From: Ricordea florida
Lineage: Eukaryota; Cnidaria; Anthozoa; Corallimorpharia; Ricordeidae
Length of the DNA stretch: 64,000 nt
Assembly: GCA_949710005.1 (NCBI GenBank)
Contig: OX453273.1
Span: 5,407,706 to 5,471,705 of the forward strand
Direction of reading: 5' to 3'
Part shown: in pieces, positions 49,394 to 59,090 of the stretch
How the letters are laid out: the number at the start of each line of letters is the position of its first letter
Position numbering within the stretch: position 1 is the first letter of the stretch
Translations under genes and position numbers: made by a program
The notes under the pieces: generated by a model
Database searches by the model: none
Told to the model about the DNA's origin: nothing
The model's input: the letters and a program-made list of their open reading frames with translations, nothing else

Positions 49394-50978
49394 ATGTTAT
49401 TGGATGATTTCAAAACTAGGTACCCAAATGTTAACCTAGATAAATTTACATTTATTAATGATTCATTTGGCGGGTACATTAAATGGAACTTTAATGGAAT
49501 GACTGTAATGTCAAATGACGATCCTTCTGGAAAAACTTGGACTGAAAATCTTTCTAATAATTTGAAAACATTATTATGGGAAGATTTGGGCTTAGAAAAT
49601 AAGGCCAATGTTGATTCATTTCCAAAAAAGTTTATCATTTACAAGCAAAACATACCCAATACCTGCGGTTAAATTCGATGAATTTGCCAACGATGTAACA
49701 AAAATGTTAATCATTTTGAACATATATGTTTCAGATAAAAATAGCTTCACTGCCCCCATGAAAAATATTTTTAAATCCCAGACTGTAGGACTTTATAGCG
49801 GAAAAGAAGCCAGGGCATGGCTGAGTAAGCCCAATATTAATCACTGGCCCCAACAATTAAACATGGCTGTTTGGTGCGCGACATCTGGATGCGGCGTAAG
49901 TTTAATTGAGAGTTTAAATTACCCAAGAGTTATCAGAAGTTTTATTGTGTTTCACGTATACTTTACAATAAGAAGAATATTGTATGAAATGGCGCTGCCA
50001 TTACCCGGGGAAAAAACTTTTTCTCCAAAAAATAATCCATACAACAAAAACGCTTATAATCGCTTGTGCGCGGAATTTGGTTTGAGCAATAATCAAGATT
50101 TTAAGGGATTAAATAAACCTTTAGCTGACTTTAGATGGAAAGGGGGCGCAAATGGTGGAGTTGGTGATGTATTCATTGACTATGGGAAAGGATACGTACC
50201 TCCTGGAAGCGTCCACGGCCAGGGAGGAGGAAATCAAAATGTTAGAATTTTAAGACATTACGATCCTGATGCAAATATTTGGCCAAGCGATTCAGCTAAA
50301 TTTTCCGATGATGGTGGAAAGAAAATAGAGGGAAATTTAATATCTATGCTGCGAAATGATTACTTTGTTGATTTCCAATATTCGTGGTTTATACCAGAGT
50401 CTGGGTATGGGCTAACAAAGGCCGGATTGGGAAGAATAAATAGATCGGTTGAAGCTTTTGTTTACTGCGTATTGGGGTCACAAGTTAATACAAGGAGCCC
50501 AATTATTGGTAAAGGGGGAGGGGCAATTGAAGCCCAACAAGAATTCATAACTTTATTTGAAAGCAGCGTAATTGAAAATGATATCGCTAATTCCGTTCAA
50601 AGGTATCAATTGGCCGTACAGGAATCAAAATTGAGACTTGATTTGGCTGTAGCTCCTGGGGTTTGGTTGATGCCCAGCAATTTGGTAATAAATACAGAAA
50701 GTGTGGTTGGGTACAATAACAAACTCATGAAAGCAACACGAGACATGAAATTTGGCCCAAATAATTCATTAAATACTGAAACAAAAAAGGTTGGGATAAG
50801 CCATAAATTAGGCATTTCAAAAGTAAGATTGCAACAAACCTCAAACCCAAACCCGCGGCCCGAAATGAAAACCGCCAAGCCAAAGCAACAAGAAGCCGAT
50901 CCACAAAATGCGCATGAAATTAGTAAATTAGCAATCATAGTTGCGATGGGCGGATTAGCTCTGTATTTATTCCGGTAA
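49394..50978 (+). pseudogene. Large C-terminally anchored protein, frameshifted (element 2)
   Basis: Homologue of the 530-residue protein. The frame from MLLDDFKTRYP ends at 49672; the rest is open from about 49608 in another frame. The break maps to a run of six A at 49624-49629, where one A more than expected is present. Everything else is conserved (HWPQQLNMAVWCATSGCGVS, VPPGSVHGQGGGNQN, and a final hydrophobic AIIVAMGGLALYLF). It may be a true mutation, a sequencing error in a homopolymer, or less likely a slippery site. Confidence 0.75.
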
Positions 50979-50981
50979 TTT

Positions 50982-51012
50982 GTTATGTAACCAGTAATTT
51001 TAGTTGCATAAC
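50982..51012. terminator. Hairpin at convergent junction (element 2, second)
   Basis: GTTATGTAACC, 9-nt loop, AGTTGCATAAC: a weaker version of the stem (two mismatched positions), between the anchored-protein gene and the 174-residue gene. Confidence 0.5.
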
Positions 51013-51024
51013 ACAAAATTAGAC

Positions 51025-51549
51025 TTACTTGAAAACTAGTATTTCCATATCTTCTAACATGTCTTTGACTTGTGGCGAGATTGAAAAGTACGAAGATATC
51101 CCCTTCTTCACATGCTTTTTGATCGTTTTGTAAAACTTGGTTTTGTCTGAAATTGCAATATTCGCGCTAATCTCGAATGAAACAATGAATATTTCCAAAA
51201 CACTATTAATTTCTTCACCAGTACTAAACTTAATTGCATTCCCAAAAAACTCATCATCCAATTTAATATTGTCACCAATATTGTGTGGTTTTAATCCTTT
51301 TGTAATAAATTGCCTTTCGTAGGGCAAACCTTCCCTCATTACCGGGGTATTAATATCATCCCCCAATCGGTAACAAATTGTAAAGCCAAAAAATGTTAAA
51401 TCATATGTTTCAATACTTGTCGCAACAAGATTCAAATTATCATTCTCTGAAACACAAATTGAAAAATCTTTACTAACTTCATCAAAGAAATCTTTTAGGC
51501 ACTTTTTTTCTTTATTATCGTATTTAATGGTTAAAAGTTTTACATTCAT
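51025..51549 (-). CDS. Hypothetical protein, fast-evolving (element 2)
   Basis: 174 residues, starting MNVKLLTIKYDNKEKKCLKD. No motif recognised. Position, orientation, size and a few short matches make it the probable counterpart of the 177-residue protein of element 1. It lies 9 bp downstream of the Cys-repeat gene, so it is probably expressed from the right TIR. Confidence 0.6.
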   Translation of the reverse strand: MNVKLLTIKYDNKEKKCLKDFFDEVSKDFSICVSENDNLNLVATSIETYDLTFFGFTICYRLGDDINTPVMREGLPYERQFITKGLKPHNIGDNIKLDDEFFGNAIKFSTGEEINSVLEIFIVSFEISANIAISDKTKFYKTIKKHVKKGISSYFSISPQVKDMLEDMEILVFK

Positions 51550-51558
51550 CTTTGATTT

Positions 51559-52380
51559 TTACTTTTTTCCCTTTAAATCACAAATCAATTCCATTCTACA
51601 TTCCTTACAAGAAGCTTTTTGCTTACCATGTTCGCAAATTTGTGACCCACCGCATTCTTTACATTGTTGTTTTTGTTTTTTGTGTTTGCAAATTTGGGAC
51701 CCACCGCATTCTTTGCAGCGATACTTAACTTCCCCATGTTCGCAAATTAGCGACCCTTTACACTTTTTGCATCTGTACTTAATTTTTTTGTGTTCACAAA
51801 TTTGGGATCCCTCACATTCTTTACATATATATTTCAGCGCACCGTGGGTGCAAATATAAACCCTATTTGAAGTAACTTTTTCAATCAAACCAACAATCTC
51901 CTCCTCTTTGAATTTTTTAATCTCATTAATAAGATCTTTTTTATGCATCTTTTTTCTTCCTTCAATTTTTAGCTCTGTCGCGATTCTTTTTAATTCACTA
52001 AAGAACAAACTGCTTAATTTTCCCATAACCTCAAATGATAACTCTTTTTCATTATTCCACAAAAATCTCTTTTCGCCATTATTCTTGTTTGATGACTTTT
52101 GTGGGTTCAAAAAAGTTTGTTTTAGTTTCCTTTTTCTTGGGGGAAGGGGGGACCCGGGCGGTGTGGTCGACGGCGTTCTTGGCGGGGGTGACCCGGGAGG
52201 CGTGGCAAGCCTTGACGATTCCCCATTAAACCATCGCCTATAATTTTCCAACTCCTCTTGTGTGTTTATTCCCATTTCACGTAATAGTGCTATTTTCCTC
52301 GCTTTCTTCGCGTGAGAACGGCCAGTTACAAGAAACTCCTGTAAAATTTCTTTTAATTCAGCATCTTTTAATTTCTCCAT
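51559..52380 (-). CDS. Two SAP-like segments plus Cys/His repeats (element 2)
   Basis: 273 residues. A first SAP-like segment (LKDAELKEILQEFLVTGRSH) whose first 12-13 codons lie in the perfect TIR; a Pro-rich linker; a conserved RKRKLKQTFLNPQK piece that is also found in polB; a second SAP-like segment (LKRIATELKIEGRKKMHKKD, about 125-160); then four full CxxC-x5-CxH units (for example CKECGGSQICKH) and a partial one. Element 1 has nine units and no second SAP segment. Probably a DNA-binding protein; role unknown. Confidence 0.78.
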   Translation of the reverse strand: MEKLKDAELKEILQEFLVTGRSHAKKARKIALLREMGINTQEELENYRRWFNGESSRLATPPGSPPPRTPSTTPPGSPLPPRKRKLKQTFLNPQKSSNKNNGEKRFLWNNEKELSFEVMGKLSSLFFSELKRIATELKIEGRKKMHKKDLINEIKKFKEEEIVGLIEKVTSNRVYICTHGALKYICKECEGSQICEHKKIKYRCKKCKGSLICEHGEVKYRCKECGGSQICKHKKQKQQCKECGGSQICEHGKQKASCKECRMELICDLKGKK

Positions 52381-52667
52381 TTCGTATTTTATTCTACTGT
52401 TCTTTCTTTAAAACCATATTTTTTTCAATTTTTTCATCGCTTTAGTATCGGTTTTGTATCAGCACAAACTCGCCAGTTTCCCTCCGCCTTCCAACACGGC
52501 TTATGAAGTAGTTGGTAAAATCCAATCAAAACTTTGTCGATACTTTCCGGTACTTTCCGACACTTTCCGAAATTGTGCCAGAATAGCAAATTGTGACAGA
52601 ATCAGTACTTTCCCGGCTTCGAAAATAAAAATCGATTTGTGCCAGAAACCGCTTTTTACATCTCTCT
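52343..52667. repeat. Element 2 right terminal inverted repeat
   Basis: Exact complement of 37138-37462 as read, including the 10-bp iterons. Its inner end covers the start codon of the Cys-repeat gene. Confidence 0.92.
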
Positions 52668-54651
52668 GAGGAAGAAAAAGTATGTTAGAGGCGCCTATGA
52701 ACAATCAAAGTTCATTACACCAGAAATAAGATCAGCCATGCGTAAGAGAAACACTCTTAAACGCAGATACTACAAAACGAGGGCAGCCGTCGATTGGGAG
52801 GCGTACAGGTGCCTTAGGAACCGCGTCGTTGCCATGCGCCGTAAATCTATAATCGAACACTTCAAACGCCTGTGCAACTTCAGCGCGGGTAACCCGAGGG
52901 ATTTCTGGAGTTCATTGAGGCCCTTTATGCATTTGAGGCATCGTTCGCCAGATGAGTTAATTACTCTCAAAGAAGAACAGAGAGTCATTAAAGATCAAAA
53001 TGAAGTGGTACAAACGTTTAATGAATATTTCAGCAATATCACAAGGGACTTGATCGAAAACAACCATACAGCTTTCAAAGAACAATCACACGTATTTAGA
53101 ATTCCATCGAGCAAGAATGGCAAGACAACAGACACGTTCGCATTTAAGCTGACTAACAACCATATTGTGAAAGCAGTGTTGGAGAATATTAAGCCGAACA
53201 AAGCTCAAGGATACGACCTGATTCCTCCTAGAGCGGTTAAAGCATCTTCAAGGTCTATTGCAATACCTCTCTGCAAACTAATTAATACTATCATTAGCAG
53301 ATCGCAAGTACCTGACACCTGGAAGCATGGTCAAATCACGCCACTATACAAGAAAGAGAGTGTTTTGGACAAAAAGAACTTTAGACCGGTGACTGTCTTA
53401 CCTGTCTTCGGTAAAGTGTTTGAGAGGCTAATACACATGCAAATGACAGAATATTTTGAGCCTATTTTTCACGATTCTGTTTTTGCTTATCGCAAGTTCC
53501 ACGGTTGTCCTTCGGCATTATTAACGCTAACGGAATATTGGAAAGAGGAACTTGATAAACGCAATACGATTGCTGTGATAGCAATTGATCTCAGCAAGGC
53601 ATTTGACTGCCTGCCACATGAACTGATCTTGGAGAAGCTTAAGTTCTATGGCATGGAAGACAAAGCAGTTGCCCTTTTGTTTAGCTACCTATCATCCAGG
53701 TATCAGCGAGTAAAGCTGGGCGACACCTTTTCAGACTGGACAGGCGTGGCTGCGGGGGTGCCACAGGGATCTATTCTTGGACCACTATTATTTAACATTT
53801 TTATGAATGATTTAATCTTTGCTATCGAAAGGTGCAAGTTTATGAATTACGCAGACGATACGAAGATTCACACCGCGGATCCAAACCCACAAGTTGTCGA
53901 GGAGGACATTAATAGAGACCTAGCAAACACGCTGCACTGGTTCCAGCAAAATGGGATGAAGGCGAATCCTGAAAAGTACCAGGCTCTCGTGCTGGGAAAA
54001 AGTGATTATGATATAAACATTAAATGTGTGGATAATCTGATTCCCATTTCTAAAGATATCAAATTATTAGGTGTTACATTAGATAACAGGCTCAAGTTTG
54101 ATGCCCACATCGCGGATATTTGTCGTAAAGTAGGAGGACAAGTGAATGCCCTGAATAGGCTAAAAAATATTTTACCTTGTAAGACCAAAGAAGCACTCTA
54201 CCGCGCCTTTATTTTGCCTTATTTTACTTATTGCAGCCAAGTCTGGCACCATTGCGGGACCAGGAACGCTAACAAGCTAGAAAAAGTAAACGAGCGCGCG
54301 CTGAGATTAATTTATAAAGATAATTTTACATCTTATCAGACTTTGGTAAAGTGGATAGGTCTAAACAACACTTTGGAAACCCGCAGGATCCAGGACATGC
54401 TAGTTACCGTTAATAGTTGTTTTCAGGGTAGAGTGCCGGCAACTATTAATCGTCTTATTAATATCAGAAGGAGTAGCTATAATCTGCGGGGTGTAAATGT
54501 TTTGTCTCTACCTAAGGTGAATAGCACCAAATACGGCCTTAAGCGTTTTAGTTATTACGCCGCGAAACACTGGAATGCACTTCCTGAGAGTATACGAAAC
54601 TTAGCTGGAACTAAGGATTTTATCTGCAAGGTTCGCGGTTTAACGTTTTAA
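52668..54651 (+). CDS. Non-LTR retrotransposon polyprotein, C-terminal part (reverse transcriptase)
   Basis: Continues the endonuclease half in the same phase from CTG AGG AAG. Visible motifs: NKAQGYDLIPPRAV, WKHGQITPLYKK, NFRPVTVLPVFGKVFERL, FAYRKFHGCPSALLTL, IAIDLSKAFDCLPHE, GVPQGSILGPLLFNIF and the catalytic NYADDTKIH, then a C-terminal region with LPYFTYCSQVWHHCG and NALPESIRNLAG. The frame is open to the TAA. Apart from the inserted Polinton the copy looks young. Clade is CR1/jockey-like; I cannot name it more precisely. Confidence 0.88.
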
Positions 54652-54801
54652 ATAGTAGTAGTAGTATTTTTATAGTAGTTAGCATTTTTATAGTTTAATC
54701 TTAGTAATCTATATTTTAATATCGTGGAATATCTGGAAACTAGCTATATAGCTAAGTATATTTGCACGTTAATAAAGTATCCTATCCTATCCTATCCTAT
54801 C
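54652..54801 (+). repeat. Retrotransposon 3' UTR with (TATCC)n tail
   Basis: Short AT-rich 3' UTR with TAGTAGTAG near the stop, ending in CGTTAATAAAG and about four TATCC units. Pentanucleotide tails are typical 3' ends of non-LTR elements and mark the boundary. Confidence 0.75.
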
Positions 54802-56430
54802 AAGTACACAGTGGTTTGTTTATTCTTGTTTTGATCAGTGCAGAGAGGAAAAGAGACGAGGAAAAATAGAGCAAGTGACATTAAACCAAGGTTTCCTTTC
54901 GTCCAAGTTGGTCATTTAAGACGGGCATTATTGCTGTCACAAACGGAAGACGTTGTGAGTCACAAGCATTCCGTTTTTATTACTCAACCAGGTTCCCTGC
55001 GACACAGGAAATGGACGACTGATAATTAACTCGATAAGGTTCGCCGTTTCCTTCCAAACAAAGTGTCAAAACGTCGAATTTGACAAATGACTTCCGGTTA
55101 CCGTAGATACTTTACTGTGCAGATAGGATCTTTACAAAGCAAACAGTTCCGCTACAACAAGCCCGAACTAGCTTCTTTCTGTCAAAATCGCTATCAACAT
55201 GCTAATGTTACCTCATAGCCTTAAAACAGCTCTAAGATAGTTTTTGAGTCAAACCCAGGAGCTACTTGAATGCCGAGAAGGATGCCGATTGTTAATTGGC
55301 TGAAGTTATCTAACGACGCCTGAGTAGAAAGCAAAGTGCTATTTAGATGGGCGTTTTGGAAACTTGGCATGGGCATGACGTAAACTTTGTTCTCTGATAG
55401 CAATAACACGCAAAGCAGTAAAACATTATTTTTCTCACTCTATTCGTTCCTTTATTCCCCGTGACAACAAGTAAAAAATCGGATAATTAATCAACTGGAT
55501 AATCCGGAGAATCCTGCCGCCATGAGAAGAGTGAAGACAGAAAATTAGTAAAAAAACATGCAAATTTCCTTGGTAGCTGTCAACGCAGACAGCCCAAACT
55601 CACGTTTAGAAGTTTTTTGTAAGGGAATTGCTATCAATAAATATGCCGCGTCGGTTTTAGAATCGATCCAAAGGTTACCTGAAAACACTGCCATAATCAG
55701 ACCTCATATCATGTCGACACGACATGAAAAGGGACACAGTACATAGCAAAATTAAGGTTGTTTTATATATTTCCTGGGTGTAAGACTGAACTTCGGCAAA
55801 ATTGACCCAGTTATACCACTTACGCCAAGGTTGTTTTGGCTTTGAATTTGACTGTACTGCTTGTCCTTAACACGGAGGGTGAACAGTATCTTGCATTTCT
55901 CTTTTCGGTTTCCTTGTGTAAGCTAAAGCTTTTAAAACTCCAATGGAAACACCTTTCTTTTAGATGGTTTAATTATTTTAAAAGATAATGAATGCGTGTC
56001 GTCTTCATCATATGAAGGAGCATAACCAGAGAACCTAACCAGAGAAAGGACTCCAAACGTGGCCGGCCTAGAATTTTTCACTACTCAAAGCGAGGTCATT
56101 GAACTCCTGTCTTAGTCGGTACAGATCATTCTGTAACGACACACGGTACATATCGATTAGCAGTGCCAACCTCTTGAGGTGCCAGTAAAAGAATCTATTT
56201 AGTGTAAGCAGGACTGCCCCTTGCGCGGCTGCCGTAAGGTCATAAGGTTCATTGGCTGACTTCATATGGTGCGAACACGCCTTGTCACTTAGGAGCATTA
56301 TAGGAATGTATAGCGATTAATAGCTGTTTATTGTCCTAGATGTTCGGCGGTGTTCAGCTTTAAATTATATATCTTTGAAAATCGTGTCATTGCACGGATC
56401 GGAAAAACTTGATTTAAAAACATTATGCTA
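54802..56430. other. Spacer without recognisable gene
   Basis: No coding exon or mobile-element end recognised. The short open frames have no family resemblance and lack splice or codon signals that I could defend. Confidence 0.5.
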
Positions 56431-56437
56431 TAGAATA

Positions 56438-56705
56438 CCACAGTACAGTACTGTTTAGTAGCTTTACAAAGAATGGTCACACGCATGGTTTGATCTACAG
56501 AAGAAAACATTAGAACCGCATTGTATAGTAAAACAAACAGTACCACAGTACAGTACTGTTTAGTAGCCTTACAAAGAATGGTCACACTGCATAGTTTGAC
56601 CAGCAGATGAGAAAATTAGAACCACACTGTATAGGGAAACACACATTACCACAGTACAGTACTGTTCAGTAGCTTTTCAAAGAATGGTCACACTGCATGG
56701 TTTGA
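56438..56705. repeat. About 105-bp tandem repeat, first cluster (three copies)
   Basis: Copies start at about 56438, 56542 and 56648 with ACCACAGTACAGTACTGTT, followed by AAAGAATGGTCACACTGCAT and GGTTTGATC-type sequence. The head contains the palindrome ACAGTACTGT. Confidence 0.8.
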
Positions 56706-57558
56706 TTAACAAATATAAATGTTGTAGTTTTGCCCGGTGTGGTAACGCATCCTCCAAATACTGCTCCGGCAATAGGGTTCATACCAACAAACAATCAACT
56801 GTTCATTAAATTAAAAGGCTTCAATTTGATCACTGCCTTTTAAACGTCACCTTTCGTCAAAAGTAAGACCGGGGTGATGATAACTGGAAGACCGTAATAG
56901 TGTCATGAAAAGGTCATATTTAGTTGATCCAATGCTGTTCCTCAAGTAGCCTACGTCACTGGCGGTACATAGGACAGCGGTAATGCCGCGGGTGAAAAGA
57001 TCGTTACTCCTTCCCAAGCCTCTTCCGGCTCTTCCATCAAAACAAATGTTTCGGGCGGACGAATTTGATCACTCCCGCCAGCTATTCACCCTAACCCCAC
57101 AGAGTAATCTTTGAGGCATCTGCTCACGTGGCAAGGTAACTCTTCGTGAGCGATGTTTGCGAGTTTGATCAACAAACGTAATCTGTCAACCTTCATCTGC
57201 TATGGCAAGCAGAAATACTCGAAAATTTATGTGGACATCAGTTAACAGCCAGCCAAAAAGGTTGAAATCTCCCTGTACGGCCAATGACTAGAATGGCCTT
57301 TTTCTTTTGATATTTTGGCACTTCAGTTCCACGCCTTTTCTACCAAATTTTGAGGGAACGTCTTTAAACAACATTATATTAGAACTGAGCTCAAGTGACT
57401 CGAATAATAAAAAGAGAGCCAAATCACTGTTTTCGCCAAAAAGGCTTACTATATTAACTGTTTGATAATCAAAAAGTCTAAAGTACTCATTAACAAAGAA
57501 TAGCAAAAGTCTCTATTAGTAGGCACAACGGATAGTTCTGTGTCGTTGAACAAACAGC

Positions 57559-57850
57559 ACCACAGTATAGTCATTACTGAGGTTTCCAAAGAATGGTCAC
57601 ACTGCATGGTTTGATCCACAGATGAAAAAGTTAGAACCACAATGTATAGTAAAACAAACAGTTCCACAGTACTGTACTGCTCAGTAGGTTCCCAAAGAAT
57701 GGTCACAATGCATGGTTTGATCCACAGATGAAAAAGTTAGAATCACACTGTACAGTAAAACAAACAGTACCACAGTACAGTACTTCACTTGGCAAGTTTC
57801 AACAGCTTTTTAAGGAATGATAACAATGCATGGTTTGATCCACGGATGAA
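57559..57850. repeat. About 105-bp tandem repeat, second cluster (three copies)
   Basis: The same unit as at 56438-56705, with copy starts near 57559, 57662 and 57769, and the spacer AGATGAAAAAGTTAGAA between copies. A diverged single copy lies at about 58972-59090, inside the goosecoid intron. Confidence 0.8.
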
Positions 57851-58525
57851 AGCGAACAGCACTACAGCAAAGTTTTATTCTGAATAAAAAGTTGTATTGG
57901 ATTGAAGAAAAGCTATAGACATATCAGTTGTGTAGCTAAATAGACATGCAACAGTACCGTATTGTTTTGCAGCGTTCCATGTATTGATTGGTTGCATTGC
58001 TGCATGGTTATATGTATATATATCAGTTTATTGCTTTGTGTGAAAATTCTAATCCAGGACTTGAATGATACCAAATGCAATCAATCAATTAATCCTTTTT
58101 TTTAACGCGTTTCGTCGAGGGCTAAAAAATTCGTTCAAAATACGAGTACGAATACGAGTACGAATTAAATACTTTCTAACGATTAAGTTAATATCTGAGA
58201 GCTGTTGCGTATGAGCTATTTATATCTCAACCGATGATATAATTAAATCTTGTGTTCTTTCAGAGCTGAACACAAAAATATATTTGTAAATAAAACTTCT
58301 TGTTCCAAACTAAAGCTTGATGATTCACTTTCCGAAGGTTGCAAAATGTTTTTTTGCACTGCAAAGGCTTTAAACTCGACTTACGAATTTACATGAATTC
58401 AGAGAACAAACTGGTGAGCACGTTTCACTCTAGCGTCACGTCTTCCTCTCCGACTCCTGTACTTGTCACGCTATACTATTTGTACAATAAATAAAATCTA
58501 TATAAAAACAGCGACAAATCTTTAG

Positions 58526-58852
58526 CTATACGTATTTGGATTTCTTTGTTTTCTTGCCTAGGTTTTGTGGATCTAATAATGACCCAGATACGAGGGATGC
58601 TTTTTCAAGGCAGGCTGCCGAGTTCATAGACAATTCGGCTTCACGGTGCGATTCATTCGACAGTTTGGTTGTTTGATAGGGTCTAAAAATGTCTCTAATG
58701 CTCTTTTTACTTTGTTCAGTGCTGGCCGGAGGAGTCGTTGTGCTTGATTCTAGTTCGGTATTCTTCTTATCTTCTTCCGTTTCCTTCTTCTTCGCTTCTT
58801 GTTCCTCTCTTCTCTGCTTTCTCCATTTTGCTCTTCTGTTTTTAAACCAGAC
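58526..58852 (-). CDS. gsc: Goosecoid-like homeobox gene, exon 3
   Basis: Begins after a TTTCAG acceptor with VWFKNRRAKWRKQRREEQEA (homeodomain residues 47-60 and beyond), K50 type. A highly charged Lys/Glu tail follows, then Ser/Thr/Pro-rich sequence and a stop after KKTKKSKYV. The phase matches exon 2. The tail shows no motif that I know. Confidence 0.92.
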   Translation of the reverse strand, partial: VWFKNRRAKWRKQRREEQEAKKKETEEDKKNTELESSTTTPPASTEQSKKSIRDIFRPYQTTKLSNESHREAELSMNSAACLEKASLVSGSLLDPQNLGKKTKKSKYV

Positions 58853-58971
58853 CTGAAACCAGAACAGAATGTAACCTTGGAACGGTTCTAAACAAAATTT
58901 CTCAAATATACACAAGAATGTTAAATCAGGTACAATTCACGAAGGCGACATTTAAAATGAGATCAATTCAT

Positions 58972-59090
58972 TCAGTAGCTTTCCAAAGAATGGTCAGACT
59001 GCATAGTTTGATCTACAGATGAAAACGTTTTTTGACTAATACATTGTATACCGTAACCATATATACCACAGTCTAGCACATAAACCAGTT
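58972..59090. repeat. Single diverged copy of the 105-bp repeat in the goosecoid intron
   Basis: TCAGTAGCTTTCCAAAGAAT, then GCATAGTTTGATCTACAGAT and ATATACCACAGTCTAG, recognisably the unit seen in the two clusters downstream of the gene. Confidence 0.65.

Larger units (their letters stand above)
37138..52667. mobile_element. Polinton (Maverick)-like element 2, full length, inserted in a retrotransposon
   Basis: A 15.5-kb unit with perfect 325-bp inverted ends, gene set parallel to element 1 but in opposite overall orientation. The retrotransposon sequence CTCTGAGGAAGA occurs on both sides. Depending on where the end is placed (AGAGAGATG or AGAGATG), the target duplication is 5 bp (GAGGA) or 9 bp (CTGAGGAAG). 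Integrity: polymerase, integrase, ATPase and capsid genes are open; the anchored-protein gene has a one-base frameshift and the minor capsid gene has an internal deletion. Confidence 0.92.
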
